The position numbers were made by a program, and so were the translations under genes. Positions 45,665-55,297 of a stretch of DNA of 64,000 nt are shown piece after piece. How positions within the stretch are numbered: position 1 is the first letter of the stretch; the number at the start of each line of letters is the position of its first letter. This DNA is from Caballeronia telluris (GTDB lineage Bacteria; Pseudomonadota; Gammaproteobacteria; Burkholderiales; Burkholderiaceae), in the NCBI RefSeq assembly GCF_001544495.1, contig NZ_FCNZ02000022.1, positions 1-64,000 on the forward strand, given 5' to 3'. The notes under the pieces were generated by a model, which ran no database searches, had not been told where the DNA came from, and worked only from the letters and a program-made list of their open reading frames with translations.

Positions 45665-47425
45665 ATGCACCACGCGATCGGCTTCATTCAGGATCTGGCA
45701 GTGATCATGGCCATCGCGGGCGTCGTAACGGTGCTGTTCCATCGCCTGAAGCAGCCGGTCGTGCTCGGCTACATCGTGGCGGGTGTCATCATCGGGCCGT
45801 ACACGCCGCCGTTCCAGCTGATCCACGACGAAGCCACGATCCAGACGCTCGGCGAACTCGGCGTGGTGTTCCTGATGTTTTCGCTCGGGCTGGAATTCAG
45901 CCTGCGCAAGCTCTTCAAGGTCGGTGCGACGGCGTTCGTCGCGGCGCTTTCCGAAATCGTGCTGATGATCTGGCTCGGCTACGAGATCGGCCGCTGGTTC
46001 GGCTGGAACGCGATGGATTCGCTGTTTCTGGGCGCGATGCTCGCCATCTCCTCGACGACGATCATCGTCAAGGCGCTCTCCGAACTCGGCATGAAAGGCG
46101 AGGGCTTCGCGCAACTCATTTTCGGCATCTTGATCGTCGAGGACATTCTCGCGATCGCGATGCTCGTGCTGCTGTCGGGCATCGCACAGACGGGTTCGGT
46201 GAGCGCGGGCGTCGCGTTCACGACGCTTGGGTCTTTGCTGCTCTTCATGACGGTCTCGCTCGTGGTCGGCATTCTGATCGTGCCACGCGCGCTCGATTAC
46301 GTCGCGCGCGCGAAAAGCGACGAGATGCTGCTCGTCACCGTGCTCGGCTTCTGTTTCGGCTTTTGCCTGCTCGTCGTGAAGCTCGACTACAGCATCGCGC
46401 TCGGCGCGTTCCTGATCGGCGCGATCATGGCCGAGGCACGCAGCCTGCATCGCATCGAAAAGCTGATTGCGCCGGTGCGCGACATGTTCTCGGCGATCTT
46501 TTTCGTGACCATCGGCCTCCTGCTCAATCCGGCCGTGCTGATCGACTACGCGTGGCCGATCGCGGTGATCACCGTCGCGGTCGTGGTCGGCAAGATCGTG
46601 TCGTGCGGGCTCGGCACGTTCCTCGCGGGCAAGGACGGCCGCACGTCGATGCGCGTCGGCATGAGCGTCGCGCAGATCGGCGAGTTCTCGTTCATCATCG
46701 CGTCGCTCGGGTTGTCGCTGAAGGTGACGAGCCCTTTTCTCTATCCGATCGCGGTCGCCGTCTCCGCGCTGACGACGCTCTTCACGCCCTACCTGATCCG
46801 CGCTGCCGATCCGATCACGATGCGCCTCGCGCGCTCGATGCCCGTGCCGCTCGCCAACACGTTCGGGTTGTATTCGCAGTGGCTCGCGAGCATCGGCCCG
46901 GATTCGGGCGGGCCGACCCTCTTCAGCATGACGCGGCGGATCGTGGTGCAGATCGCCGTGAACCTCGCGCTCGTCGCCGCGATCTTCCTGGGCGCATCGT
47001 ACTCGGCGCCGTACGCGACGGAGTATCTGTCGCGCTGGCTGCAAACCGACGACATGCAACGCGTCGTCTTGTGGAGCGCGGCGCTCGCTGTCTCCATGCC
47101 GTTTCTCGTCGCGGTCTATCGCAAGCTCGATTCGCTCGCGCTGTTGCTCGCCGAGGTGAGCGTGCAGCCGGCGAAGGCGGGGCGTTTCACGAGCGCGATC
47201 CGCTCGGCGATCTCCGGGCTGATTCCGATCGTCGCGATGTTCGGCGTGTTTTTGCTGGTGGCGGCGCTCTCGGGCGCGATCCTGCCGCCGTTCGGGCTGA
47301 TGATCGCGGTCCTGCTTTGCGCGGCCCTGTTGCTCACGGTATTGTGGCGCTGGTGCGTGAAGATTCACGCGACGATGCAGATCGCATTGCGCGAGACCTT
47401 CGAGGAACCGCGCGATCATTCCTGA
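45665..47425 (+). CDS. CPA2-family potassium/proton antiporter (Kef-like)
   Basis: 586 residues from ATG 45665, with TAAGGA upstream. The first 380 residues form the antiporter domain of about 12 helices, with LGELGVVFLMFSLGLEFSLRKL near residue 65 and the ion-site region in ILIVEDILAIAMLVLLSG near 160. A C-terminal membrane portion follows a hydrophilic linker. No TrkA-N nucleotide-binding domain is seen, unlike KefB/KefC. It moves K+ or Na+ against protons across the inner membrane. Confidence 0.88.
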   Translation: MHHAIGFIQDLAVIMAIAGVVTVLFHRLKQPVVLGYIVAGVIIGPYTPPFQLIHDEATIQTLGELGVVFLMFSLGLEFSLRKLFKVGATAFVAALSEIVLMIWLGYEIGRWFGWNAMDSLFLGAMLAISSTTIIVKALSELGMKGEGFAQLIFGILIVEDILAIAMLVLLSGIAQTGSVSAGVAFTTLGSLLLFMTVSLVVGILIVPRALDYVARAKSDEMLLVTVLGFCFGFCLLVVKLDYSIALGAFLIGAIMAEARSLHRIEKLIAPVRDMFSAIFFVTIGLLLNPAVLIDYAWPIAVITVAVVVGKIVSCGLGTFLAGKDGRTSMRVGMSVAQIGEFSFIIASLGLSLKVTSPFLYPIAVAVSALTTLFTPYLIRAADPITMRLARSMPVPLANTFGLYSQWLASIGPDSGGPTLFSMTRRIVVQIAVNLALVAAIFLGASYSAPYATEYLSRWLQTDDMQRVVLWSAALAVSMPFLVAVYRKLDSLALLLAEVSVQPAKAGRFTSAIRSAISGLIPIVAMFGVFLLVAALSGAILPPFGLMIAVLLCAALLLTVLWRWCVKIHATMQIALRETFEEPRDHS

Positions 47426-47560
47426 TTCTCTTCTCAGGTTCTCGATTCGTTCAGTTCAAGCAATAATGTGAGCAATTGTTTGATGGTTTGCCGCGTCCGG
47501 ACCAGAGGCGGATAATCAAATTCTGTCCATTCTCACAGCGCTTCATGCGCCTGAAACGGA

Positions 47561-48928
47561 ATGAGCGAAAACAAAACGCCTGACGCCGGCCCCGCCGGCA
47601 TTCAATCTTCTTCCGGCACCGCCGCATCGTCGGCCGGCGCCGACAGCAAAGCGGCTTCGTCCGCTGCATCTGCTACTGGCTCCCAGGCGAGCGCCGCCGA
47701 GCGCGCATCGACCGACCAGCCCGCGAGCGCCTCCAACGTCGAACCCGTCGACAAGGCCGCCGCCCAGCGCGCGGATGCGCGCGAGGCGCGGGCGTCGGCG
47801 GCGAGCGCGACGGCCGCGCAAGAGGCGGCCGCCCGCGCGGTCGGATCGACGTCGGCGAAGGCGAGTCTCGCGGCAAACGTCGAATCGGCGACCGAAGCCG
47901 AAGCCGCCCTCGCCGCCGGGGAAGGCGACACCATCGACATGCCCGCGACCACCGCATCGCCGCGCGCGCTGCCGCCGGAATTCAGCTCGACGCCCGACAT
48001 CACCGCCGCCAACCCGCCGCCGCCGATTCCGCCCGAAGCGCAGGCGCCGCCCGCGTATCTGCGCAAGACGGATTCGGCGTGGTCGGTGTTCGGCCGCGTG
48101 ATCGCGGCGCGCACGCGTCAGCTCTTCGATCGCGCCGGGCAGCGGATCACGCAGCGCACGTTGCGCATCGGCGTGTCGGCGCGGATCTTTCACCCGGAGC
48201 CGGGCGCGAAAGGCCTGCGCGGCAAGACGCTGCAATATCTGGAGGAATCGATCGCGCACTGGGTCATGTCGCGCGACGTGCTCGTGTTCATGATCCCGAC
48301 GGTCGGCCATCAGGGCATGCTGCATCCGAGCAACATTCGTCTGCGCGACTACGCGAAGCATCTCGACGGCCTGCTGCTGCAAGGCGGCGCCGACGTCTCG
48401 CCGCAGTCCTACGAGGAAGCGGCGACGCGTCCCGAATGGCCCGGCGACCGAGTGCGCGACATGTACGAGCTGGAACTGCTGCACGAGTTCATCGAGTCGG
48501 GCAAGCCCGTGCTCGGCGTGTGCCGCGGCTGCCAGCTGATCAACGTCGCGTTCGGCGGGACGCTGTATCAGGACATCGCCACCGATGTTCCGACCGCGGG
48601 CATCCACGTCAACGAGCAATACGACCAGCACCGCCACTCGATCCGCTTTCCCGACGGCTCGACGCTCGCGAACATGTTTCCGGGACGCCGCGACGCCATC
48701 GTGAACTCGATCCACCACCAGGCGGTGCGGACCATCGGGCGCGATCTGAACATCGAAGCGGTGTCGGCGTCGGACGGGATCATCGAGGCCGTGCGCTACC
48801 GGCGCGCGCCGTTCGTGGTCGGCGTGCAGTGGCATCCGGAGTTCCATCGCGCGGGCGGCGAGGAATTGCTTGACTGCACGCCGCTCCTCGATACGTTCCT
48901 GCGCGTCGCGCGGGAAACGCGGTTCTAG
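47561..48928 (+). CDS. Class I glutamine amidotransferase-like (peptidase C26) with long Ala-rich leader
   Basis: 455 residues. The first 180 or so are low-complexity, rich in Ala, Ser, Pro and Glu. The catalytic domain starts near LRIGVSARIF (201-210). The nucleophile is Cys311 in GVCRGCQLINVAFGG, and His415/Glu417 lie in QWHPEF. This is the gamma-glutamyl-GABA hydrolase (PuuD) group, which cleaves gamma-glutamyl bonds in polyamine and related catabolism. No other polyamine genes are nearby. The leader has no signal peptide and may be disordered. The gene ends at a bidirectional terminator. Confidence 0.86.
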   Translation: MSENKTPDAGPAGIQSSSGTAASSAGADSKAASSAASATGSQASAAERASTDQPASASNVEPVDKAAAQRADAREARASAASATAAQEAAARAVGSTSAKASLAANVESATEAEAALAAGEGDTIDMPATTASPRALPPEFSSTPDITAANPPPPIPPEAQAPPAYLRKTDSAWSVFGRVIAARTRQLFDRAGQRITQRTLRIGVSARIFHPEPGAKGLRGKTLQYLEESIAHWVMSRDVLVFMIPTVGHQGMLHPSNIRLRDYAKHLDGLLLQGGADVSPQSYEEAATRPEWPGDRVRDMYELELLHEFIESGKPVLGVCRGCQLINVAFGGTLYQDIATDVPTAGIHVNEQYDQHRHSIRFPDGSTLANMFPGRRDAIVNSIHHQAVRTIGRDLNIEAVSASDGIIEAVRYRRAPFVVGVQWHPEFHRAGGEELLDCTPLLDTFLRVARETRF

Positions 48929-48951
48929 CAACGCGATTGCAGCACCGTTGA

Positions 48952-48989
48952 AAAGCAGAAAGCCCGCTTGCATGCGGGCTTTCTGCTTT
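48952..48989. terminator. Bidirectional Rho-independent terminator
   Basis: A perfect 15-bp stem, AAGCAGAAAGCCCGC (48953-48967) and its complement (48974-48988), has loop TTGCAT with A-rich and T-rich flanks. It lies between the convergent C26 gene and the gene ending at 49013. Confidence 0.92.
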
Positions 48990-49012
48990 CCTGCGATCGG
49001 GAACGGAACGGC

Positions 49013-49729
49013 TCAGCGCTCCGACGCGCCGAGCGAAGGCAAGCCGGACTCCGTCTGACGCTGAAGCTGCTCGACCTGCAACTGCAACGCGCGCAACTTG
49101 CGTTCGGCTGTGAGCTTGTCGCCCTGAAGCGTCGCCGATTCCGCCTGCAACTGCTGCTGCCGCTGCGAGACTTCGTTGTCCTGCGCCCGCGCGATCGACA
49201 GATCGGCGGAAAGGCGTTTCGCGCGGTCGTCGGAGACGGCGATCACGCGTTCCAGCAGCGCCTTCTGCGCCTGCAACTGCATGCGGCGAATCTCGTTTTC
49301 CGCCAGATCGTAGCTCTTGCGCGCGAACTGGGCGTAGACCGTATCGGCGCGGACGTCGTCCTGGGTCTTCACGACGCGCCAGAAGCGCTTGTCCTGAAAG
49401 AGCGCGACGTAATACACCATCTCCTGCGGATAGAAGAAGAGCGTCGCGCCGTAGCTGCCGTTGTAGGTCGTCCGCAGTTCGGTGAGCTGTCCGGTCGGCA
49501 CCATCTGCCTGAGTTCCGCGACGTTGCCCTGCGCCTGTGACGGGGAGAGCGCGTCGGAGAGATCGTCGACGTCGCCGGCCGGGAGCGCCGCGGGTTTCGG
49601 CGCTGTCGCGGCGCTTGCCGGGCGGGGCGCCGCGAGCAATTCGAGCGCATGCGCGGCGGGCGCGAGCGCACCGCAAAAGGCGAAGGCGACGGCAAGCGCC
49701 GCGTGCCGCAAATGAAGGGTAGACGTCAT
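49013..49729 (-). CDS. Secreted coiled-coil protein, DUF2968-like
   Basis: 238 residues from ATG 49729. A signal peptide, HLRHAALAVAFAFCGALAPAAHA, spans roughly residues 6-28. A central part (TTYNGSYGATLFFYPQEMVYY) precedes a long helical region rich in Gln, Glu, Arg and Ala from about 150 to the end, likely a coiled coil. The pattern resembles DUF2968 proteins of Burkholderiales, whose function is unknown. The product is periplasmic or outer-envelope associated. It follows the single-helix membrane protein gene by 89 bp on the same strand, so the two may be co-transcribed. Confidence 0.72.
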   Translation of the reverse strand: MTSTLHLRHAALAVAFAFCGALAPAAHALELLAAPRPASAATAPKPAALPAGDVDDLSDALSPSQAQGNVAELRQMVPTGQLTELRTTYNGSYGATLFFYPQEMVYYVALFQDKRFWRVVKTQDDVRADTVYAQFARKSYDLAENEIRRMQLQAQKALLERVIAVSDDRAKRLSADLSIARAQDNEVSQRQQQLQAESATLQGDKLTAERKLRALQLQVEQLQRQTESGLPSLGASER

Positions 49730-49818
49730 GGTGGCCTGGCGCCGAAAAAGTGGATGAAGCGAATGAAGGCGCGCTCGCGAGGCGGGCCGGGCGAGCGCGG
49801 ATAAAAACCGTGGGCGGA

Positions 49819-51048
49819 TCACTTCATGAACTCGCCGGGCGCATCGGTGACGCGCTGCTTCGACAACTGCACGCCGGCGCTCGACGCGTTGCCCGCCTGC
49901 GCACGGCCGCGCGGTCCGGAACGGGCGAGCGAACTGTTGTCGTCGAGGGTGGGCGAATGCTGGAGCATGTCGTACATCTCGGCGACGCTCATCGTGCGAC
50001 TCGCCGGCGGCGCGGCCGGTTTGTCATCCTGATGCACGACGACCGGCACGGCCGCGCGACGGCTGATGCGAGTCGCGTCCGCTTGCGCGTCGCGCGTCGC
50101 GGTGAGCCGATCGTGGGCGACGGCGCGCGCCGAATTCGCCGATGCATCAGCGACGCGCCGCTTGCCGCGATGCTGATCGACGCTGGCTTCGCGCGTCGCG
50201 CGCAGCGACTTCGTCGTGACATGCGATGGCGCGGGATAGACCTCGCTCGCTTTCGAGTGCGCCGCTGCGGTTTTGACTTCGCTCTTCGCCGCGATTTTCG
50301 AAGACTTTGGCAAGGCGCGGGCCCGGCTCGACGTCTTGCTGGAAAGCGACGGCACAGCGGACACGACATCGCGCGCGACGCTATTCGTGGCCTTCGCGGC
50401 GACCGGATCGGTCGCGGCCGGGAACGCGCGCGCGACGACCGGGCCTGCGCTTGCAGCAGCCATATGAAGCGCGCTTGCCGCACTGGCCGGAGCCGCGCTC
50501 ACCGAAACAACCGGCGTGGCGCTTGGCGGCGCGGCATGCTCCGCAACGACCGGTGCAGCTTGCGTGGCCGGCGTGATCGCCTGCGGCTGCTCGTCGCGCT
50601 TCGGGCCGTGCTCGGTGCCGAACATGAGCCACGCGAGAGCGCCGGCGCTCGCAAGCGCGATCGCGCCTCCCGCGAGCTTCCTGCTGGCGACGCGCTTGAC
50701 TGGAGGAATCGCAGAGGGGGCCGCCACGCCCGACGTGGTCGATTCGAATGGGACCGGCGACGGAGCCGCGCCCCCGGTGAGGCGCCCCAGGAGCGCGTCG
50801 AAGTCCGGGCGGGAGAGGTTGTGCCAGAGACTGGCGGGCGTGTACGAGGAAGTGGCGTCGCGGATCGTCAGCGCGCTGACATAAGCGGTCAGCAGCCTGG
50901 CGGCGTAGAACGGCACCTCGTACTCGGAGAACACGGGCCGCGCATGAACCGCCATCCATTCGCGCCCGAAGGACGCGGCCTGATTGGCGAGTGGGTACAA
51001 GGTGGGCAAAAGCAGATCGCCTTGTACATCGATCATGGGAGCGGTCAT
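49819..51048 (-). CDS. Unrecognised single-helix membrane protein with Ala/Ser/Lys-rich tail
   Basis: 409 residues. Residues 1-90 form a conserved-looking domain (LYPLANQAASFGREWMAVHA, YEVPFYAARLLTAYVSALTI). One membrane helix lies at 125-144 (AGGAIALASAGALAWLMFG). The rest is a long low-complexity segment rich in Ala, Ser, Val, Lys and Arg, with a short motif MSVAEMYDMLQHSPTLDD near 355. The topology suggests a cytoplasmic N-domain and an extended periplasmic tail. I do not recognise the family. GAGAAGA precedes the ATG. It may act with the secreted coiled-coil protein encoded next. Confidence 0.7.
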   Translation of the reverse strand: MTAPMIDVQGDLLLPTLYPLANQAASFGREWMAVHARPVFSEYEVPFYAARLLTAYVSALTIRDATSSYTPASLWHNLSRPDFDALLGRLTGGAAPSPVPFESTTSGVAAPSAIPPVKRVASRKLAGGAIALASAGALAWLMFGTEHGPKRDEQPQAITPATQAAPVVAEHAAPPSATPVVSVSAAPASAASALHMAAASAGPVVARAFPAATDPVAAKATNSVARDVVSAVPSLSSKTSSRARALPKSSKIAAKSEVKTAAAHSKASEVYPAPSHVTTKSLRATREASVDQHRGKRRVADASANSARAVAHDRLTATRDAQADATRISRRAAVPVVVHQDDKPAAPPASRTMSVAEMYDMLQHSPTLDDNSSLARSGPRGRAQAGNASSAGVQLSKQRVTDAPGEFMK

Positions 51049-51295
51049 GGGTCTTCTCGGGTCCGAATTCGTGCGTCTTGAGTGCTCATCTTTTCATCGA
51101 GCAACCTGCACGTGCTAGCCAGATGGCTATGTGCCAGACACGGGTATCGGATGCGCAATACCCGGAGCAGCGACGAAAGCCCGGCGATCATACGGACCGG
51201 CGAAGTCGAAAACGATAAGAATTGTCCGATTTAACTTTTTAACAAACGGCTCGGCTTGACACGCTTCAGTCGATGCGATAAACGCGGCGCCCGTC

Positions 51296-51838
51296 TCATT
51301 CCAGCGCGAACACATAGACGAGAGACACGACGCCGATGCCGCCCATGCGATCGTCCTCGCGTGCGGCGAAGCGCCAGCCGCGCGATTCGTAGAAGCCGAT
51401 CGCGGCCTGATTGCCTTCGAGCACCGACAGATGCAGCCGGCGCGCGCCGCGTTCCCGCGCCCACGCCTGTGCGGCGGCGAGCATGGCCGTGCCCGCGCCG
51501 GCGCCCTTGAATCCCGGCAGCGCATGGAGGTTGTCCACGAGAACGCTGCCGTTGGCGTCGGGATCGACGAGGCAGACGAAACCGACCGGCGCGCCGTCCA
51601 GTTCCGCGATCCACGCGATGCCTTCGCCCGCATCGATCTCTTCCATGCGTTTTATCCAGTGCGCCGTGCGCTCCGCCGGCGCTTCGTTGTCGAGGAACGT
51701 GTCGGGCAAGATGCCGCGATACGTCGCCGCCCAGCTTTGCGCGTGCATCTGTGCGATCAGCGCAGCGTCAGTGTGCGTCGCCTTGCGAAGACGTAAGAAA
51801 TCAGCTTTTGGCGTATGCTTGAAGATAGACGTATGCAA
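51296..51838 (-). CDS. GNAT-family N-acetyltransferase
   Basis: 180 residues. The start LRLRKATHTDAALIAQMHAQSWAATYRGI and the acetyl-CoA loop (NLHALPGFKGAGAGTAML) are typical of RimI-like or streptothricin-type acetyltransferases. HLSVLEGNQAAIGFYESRGW is the C-terminal motif. Substrate unknown. It stands alone, with a relatively AT-rich region of about 200 bp upstream shared with the divergent MFS gene. The 250 bp downstream hold no gene. Confidence 0.88.
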   Translation of the reverse strand: MHTSIFKHTPKADFLRLRKATHTDAALIAQMHAQSWAATYRGILPDTFLDNEAPAERTAHWIKRMEEIDAGEGIAWIAELDGAPVGFVCLVDPDANGSVLVDNLHALPGFKGAGAGTAMLAAAQAWARERGARRLHLSVLEGNQAAIGFYESRGWRFAAREDDRMGGIGVVSLVYVFALE

Positions 51839-52042
51839 GGCAATTTTAAAGTAAAAATGATCGAAATTAGCCGACGTTGAGGCGCGCGCAATCCGCTTGG
51901 CGGCGTTAATATTGGGCGTTCCCGGATTTCAAAAGTCCTACGGGAAAACCCTTATGTCGGCAGCCGGTGCTGCCACCGTCGACAGCGCTCGGCGGCGGCT
52001 CGTTTTCAGCAAGCACCGGCGCCGGGCCCAATCGAGAGAGTC

Positions 52043-53338
52043 ATGTCCACGTCACACCCCATTCCCGCCAACGAGTCCAAGTTCAAGACGGTGTTTCGCG
52101 TCGTCAGCGGTAACTTTCTTGAAATGTACGACTTCATGGTCTACGGCTACTACGCCTCGGCGATCGCCAAGACCTATTTTCCGAGCGGCGACGAGTTCGC
52201 CTCGCTGATGCTCGCGCTGTCCGTGTTCGGCGCGGGCTTCCTGATGCGGCCGGTCGGCGCCATCGTGCTCGGCGCGTATATCGACCACCACGGCCGGCGC
52301 AAGGGCCTCATCCTCACGCTCACGCTGATGGCGATCGGCACCGCGTGCGTCGCGCTCGTGCCGGGCTACGCGACGATCGGCGCGCTCGCGCCGATCATCG
52401 TGCTCGGCGGGCGTCTGCTGCAGGGCTTTTCGGCGGGCGTCGAACTCGGCGGCGTGTCGGTGTACCTGTCGGAGATCGCGACGAAGGGCAACAAGGGCTT
52501 CTATTGCTCGTGGCAGTCGGGCAGCCAGCAGGTCGCGGTCGTGTTCGCCGCGCTGATCGGCGTGATCATGAACCGCGTGCTGCCGCCCGAGCAGATGACC
52601 GCGTGGGGCTGGCGCGTGCCATTCCTGATCGGCTGCCTGATCGTGCCGTTTCTCTTCATCATTCGCCGCTCGTTGCGCGAAACCGACGAGTTCCTCGCCC
52701 GCAAGCATCGTCCGAGCATGGGCGAGATCGCGAAGTCGATGGTGCAGAACTGGAACATCGTGATCGCGGGGATGGGCATGGTCATCATGACGACCGTGTC
52801 GTTCTACATGATCACCGCCTACACGCCGACGTTCGGCAAGGAAGTGCTGAAGATGTCGGCGATCGACACGCTCGTCGTGACGGTGTGCGTCGGCTTGTCG
52901 AATCTCGTGTGGCTGCCCGTGATGGGCGCGGTGTCCGATCGCATCGGCCGTCGTCCGGTGCTGCTCGTCTTCACGATCCTCACGATCCTGACGTCGTATC
53001 CGGCCGTGCAGTGGCTCGTCGCGGACCCGTCGTTCCTGCGTCTGCTCGGCGTCGAACTGTGGCTCTCGTTCCTCTACGGCAGCTACAACGGCGCGATGGT
53101 CGTGGCGCTGACCGAAGTCATGCCGGTCGACGTGCGCACCACGGGCTTCTCGATGGCCTACAGCCTCGCGACGACCATCGGCGGCTTCACCCCTGCGATC
53201 TCGACGTACCTGATCCACGCAACCGGCAACAAGGCGGCGCCGGGCCTGTGGATGGGGCTCGCGGCGATCTGCGGCCTGGTCGCGACGCTCGTGCTGTACC
53301 GCTCGCCCGAGGCGCGCAACCAGTACAAGACGGCGTAA
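52043..53338 (+). CDS. MFS citrate/tricarballylate:proton symporter
   Basis: 431 residues with twelve predicted helices. FRVVSGNFLEMYDFMVYGYYA at residues 18-38 and GRLLQGFSAGVELGGVSVYLSEIA near 130-153 mark the metabolite:H+ symporter family, in the CitA/TcuC branch. RRSLRETDEF is the central cytoplasmic loop. It imports citrate, tricarballylate or a related tricarboxylate with protons. It is a single gene ending in a very strong terminator. Confidence 0.9.
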   Translation: MSTSHPIPANESKFKTVFRVVSGNFLEMYDFMVYGYYASAIAKTYFPSGDEFASLMLALSVFGAGFLMRPVGAIVLGAYIDHHGRRKGLILTLTLMAIGTACVALVPGYATIGALAPIIVLGGRLLQGFSAGVELGGVSVYLSEIATKGNKGFYCSWQSGSQQVAVVFAALIGVIMNRVLPPEQMTAWGWRVPFLIGCLIVPFLFIIRRSLRETDEFLARKHRPSMGEIAKSMVQNWNIVIAGMGMVIMTTVSFYMITAYTPTFGKEVLKMSAIDTLVVTVCVGLSNLVWLPVMGAVSDRIGRRPVLLVFTILTILTSYPAVQWLVADPSFLRLLGVELWLSFLYGSYNGAMVVALTEVMPVDVRTTGFSMAYSLATTIGGFTPAISTYLIHATGNKAAPGLWMGLAAICGLVATLVLYRSPEARNQYKTA

Positions 53339-53356
53339 CGTTCGCGCCGGCGACGA

Positions 53357-53389
53357 CCCCTCGCGCCCATCGGGCGCGAGGGGTTTTTT
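53357..53389 (+). terminator. Rho-independent terminator after the citrate-type symporter gene
   Basis: A perfect 12-bp stem, CCCCTCGCGCCC (53357-53368) and GGGCGCGAGGGG (53372-53383), has a 3-base loop and six T. The T-run touches the stop codon of the convergent TPR gene. Confidence 0.94.
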
Positions 53390-55239
53390 CATGCGTCGCG
53401 CACCGCCGCCGCGACCTGCGCGACGACGTCCGCCCACGCACCGGGCGCGCTCTGTCGATAAAGCCGCGCCTTCGGATACCACGCGCTCGACGGGGTATCG
53501 ATGCCCCAGCGCCAGTCAGCGGCATGCGGCAGCATCAGCCAGAGCGGCTTGCCGAGCGCGCCGGCCAGATGCGCGACCGACGTATCCACCGACACCACGC
53601 CATCCAGCCGGTCCACGATCGCACCGGTATCGGCGAAATTGCCGAGCCTGCCGTCGAGCCGGTGAATCGAATGCGCGTGGGGATGCGCATCGAGCGCGGC
53701 GCGTTCCTCGCCCGTGAGGACCGGCTGCAGCGCGATCCAGTCGATGCCTTCGAGCGCGAAAAGCGGATCGAGCAGCGCGAGCGATATCGAACGCGTCTCG
53801 CCCGGTTGCAGCCGCCCCGACCACGCGATGCCGATCTTGCGTTTCGCCTGTCCGCCGATCGACCCGCGCCACTTGCGCCGGTACGCCGCCGCAATCACGA
53901 GATACGGCGTGCGGGCGGGCATCGATTCGAGCGTCGTCATGCCGAGCGCGAGCGGCAGGCTCATCAGCGGACAGAACGCGTCGGCTTTCGCAGGGGAATC
54001 GGCGCTGCTCGCGAGTTCGATCCGCGCCGCCTGCGCCGCGGGTGCGAGCAGCGGCAGGAGCGCGGGCTGCACCTGCAAGACGAGACGCCCGACGCGCTTC
54101 GCGGCGAACGGCGCGAAGCGCATGAACTGCAGCGTGTCGCCGAAGCCCTGCTCGCCGCGCACGAGCAGCGTGCGGCCGGGCATCGGTTCGCCATTCCAGC
54201 GCGGCAGCGGTGGCGCTTTTTCCGCGCCGGGCGTGGCGAGGCGCCATTCGTAGGCGGGCAGGCCGCGCGCATAGTCGCCCAGGGCGAGCAGCGCGAGCGC
54301 GCGGTTCAGGTGCGCGGCCGGTTGCTCGCGATCGAGGCGCAGCGCCTGATCGAACGCGCGGATCGCCGCCGGATGATGGCCGAGCGCGAGATGCGCATTG
54401 CCGAGTTGCAGCCACGCGACGCCATACTTCGGATCGAGTCCGACCGCGCGCTCGAAGCGCGGCAGCGCTTCCTCGTAACGGCCGAGCGCGGCGAACGCAT
54501 GCCCGAGCGCGAAATGTCCCGGCGCGAACTGCGGCTGCATGCGGATCGTCGTCGCGAGCGCCTCGATGGCTTGGGCGGGCTCGCCCGCCGCATCGAGCAG
54601 ATTGCCGAGGTTGAAATGCGCGGCGACGTAATTCGGCTCGGCATCGATGGCGGCGCGAAACTGCGCGATCGCGCCGTCGCGGTCGCCGAGTGCGTTGAGC
54701 GCCATGCCGAGATTGTTGTGCGCGCCCGCGTGACGCGGACGCAGCGCGAGCGCGCGGCGAAACGCCTTCGCGGCATCGTCGAAACGGGAGAGCGCGGCGA
54801 GCGCGTTGCCGAAGTTGTTCCATGCCGCGGCGTCGCCGGGTTGCAGGCGCAGCGTTTTTTCGAACGCATCGGCGGCGTCTTCGTGACGGCCCACCGCCGT
54901 GTAGGCGTTGCCGAGGTTGTACTGCGCGAGCGTGAAACCCGGCTTCAGCGTGAGCGCGTTGCGAAAGCGCTCGATGGCGTCGTCGATGCGTCCGAGCGCC
55001 TTCAGCGCATTGCCGAGATTGAGCTGAAGCCCCGCGTCGGACGGACGCAGGTCCACCGCGCGGCGCACGAGCTCGGCCGCTTCCGCGTGCTGGCCTTGCT
55101 GGTGGCGCAGCACGCCGAGCAGATGCAAGGCGTCGACGTGGCGAGGTTCGGCGGCGATCGCGGCCTGATAGTCGCGTTCCGCTTCGGTCAGGCGGCCGTC
55201 ACGATGGGCCGCGAAACCGCGGGCAAATACAGTGTCCAT
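53389..55239 (-). CDS. TPR-repeat protein with C-terminal glycosyltransferase-like domain
   Basis: 616 residues from ATG 55239. About nine tetratricopeptide repeats run from residue 1 to 340, with regular NLGNA.. ALGR.. A..F..AL units. The C-terminal 260 residues contain LLVRGEQGFGDTLQFMRFAP and VVSVDTSVAHLAGALGKPLWLMLP, the pattern of family 9-like or O-GlcNAc-transferase-like (SPINDLY-like) proteins. Such proteins are common in Burkholderiaceae and may glycosylate proteins, but the substrate is unproven. It lies divergent from the metal-sensor operon. The ribosome binding site is weak. Confidence 0.82.
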   Translation of the reverse strand: MDTVFARGFAAHRDGRLTEAERDYQAAIAAEPRHVDALHLLGVLRHQQGQHAEAAELVRRAVDLRPSDAGLQLNLGNALKALGRIDDAIERFRNALTLKPGFTLAQYNLGNAYTAVGRHEDAADAFEKTLRLQPGDAAAWNNFGNALAALSRFDDAAKAFRRALALRPRHAGAHNNLGMALNALGDRDGAIAQFRAAIDAEPNYVAAHFNLGNLLDAAGEPAQAIEALATTIRMQPQFAPGHFALGHAFAALGRYEEALPRFERAVGLDPKYGVAWLQLGNAHLALGHHPAAIRAFDQALRLDREQPAAHLNRALALLALGDYARGLPAYEWRLATPGAEKAPPLPRWNGEPMPGRTLLVRGEQGFGDTLQFMRFAPFAAKRVGRLVLQVQPALLPLLAPAAQAARIELASSADSPAKADAFCPLMSLPLALGMTTLESMPARTPYLVIAAAYRRKWRGSIGGQAKRKIGIAWSGRLQPGETRSISLALLDPLFALEGIDWIALQPVLTGEERAALDAHPHAHSIHRLDGRLGNFADTGAIVDRLDGVVSVDTSVAHLAGALGKPLWLMLPHAADWRWGIDTPSSAWYPKARLYRQSAPGAWADVVAQVAAAVRDA

Positions 55240-55297
55240 GACGGGAAAAGAATGCAAACGCCGCATTTTCCCACATCGGCGATGCCGGTCCGCAAGA

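Noticed and set aside
45425..47419. 664-codon minus-strand frame
   Set aside because: Antisense shadow of the Kef-like antiporter, full of Arg, Asp, Glu and His with no hydrophobic core.
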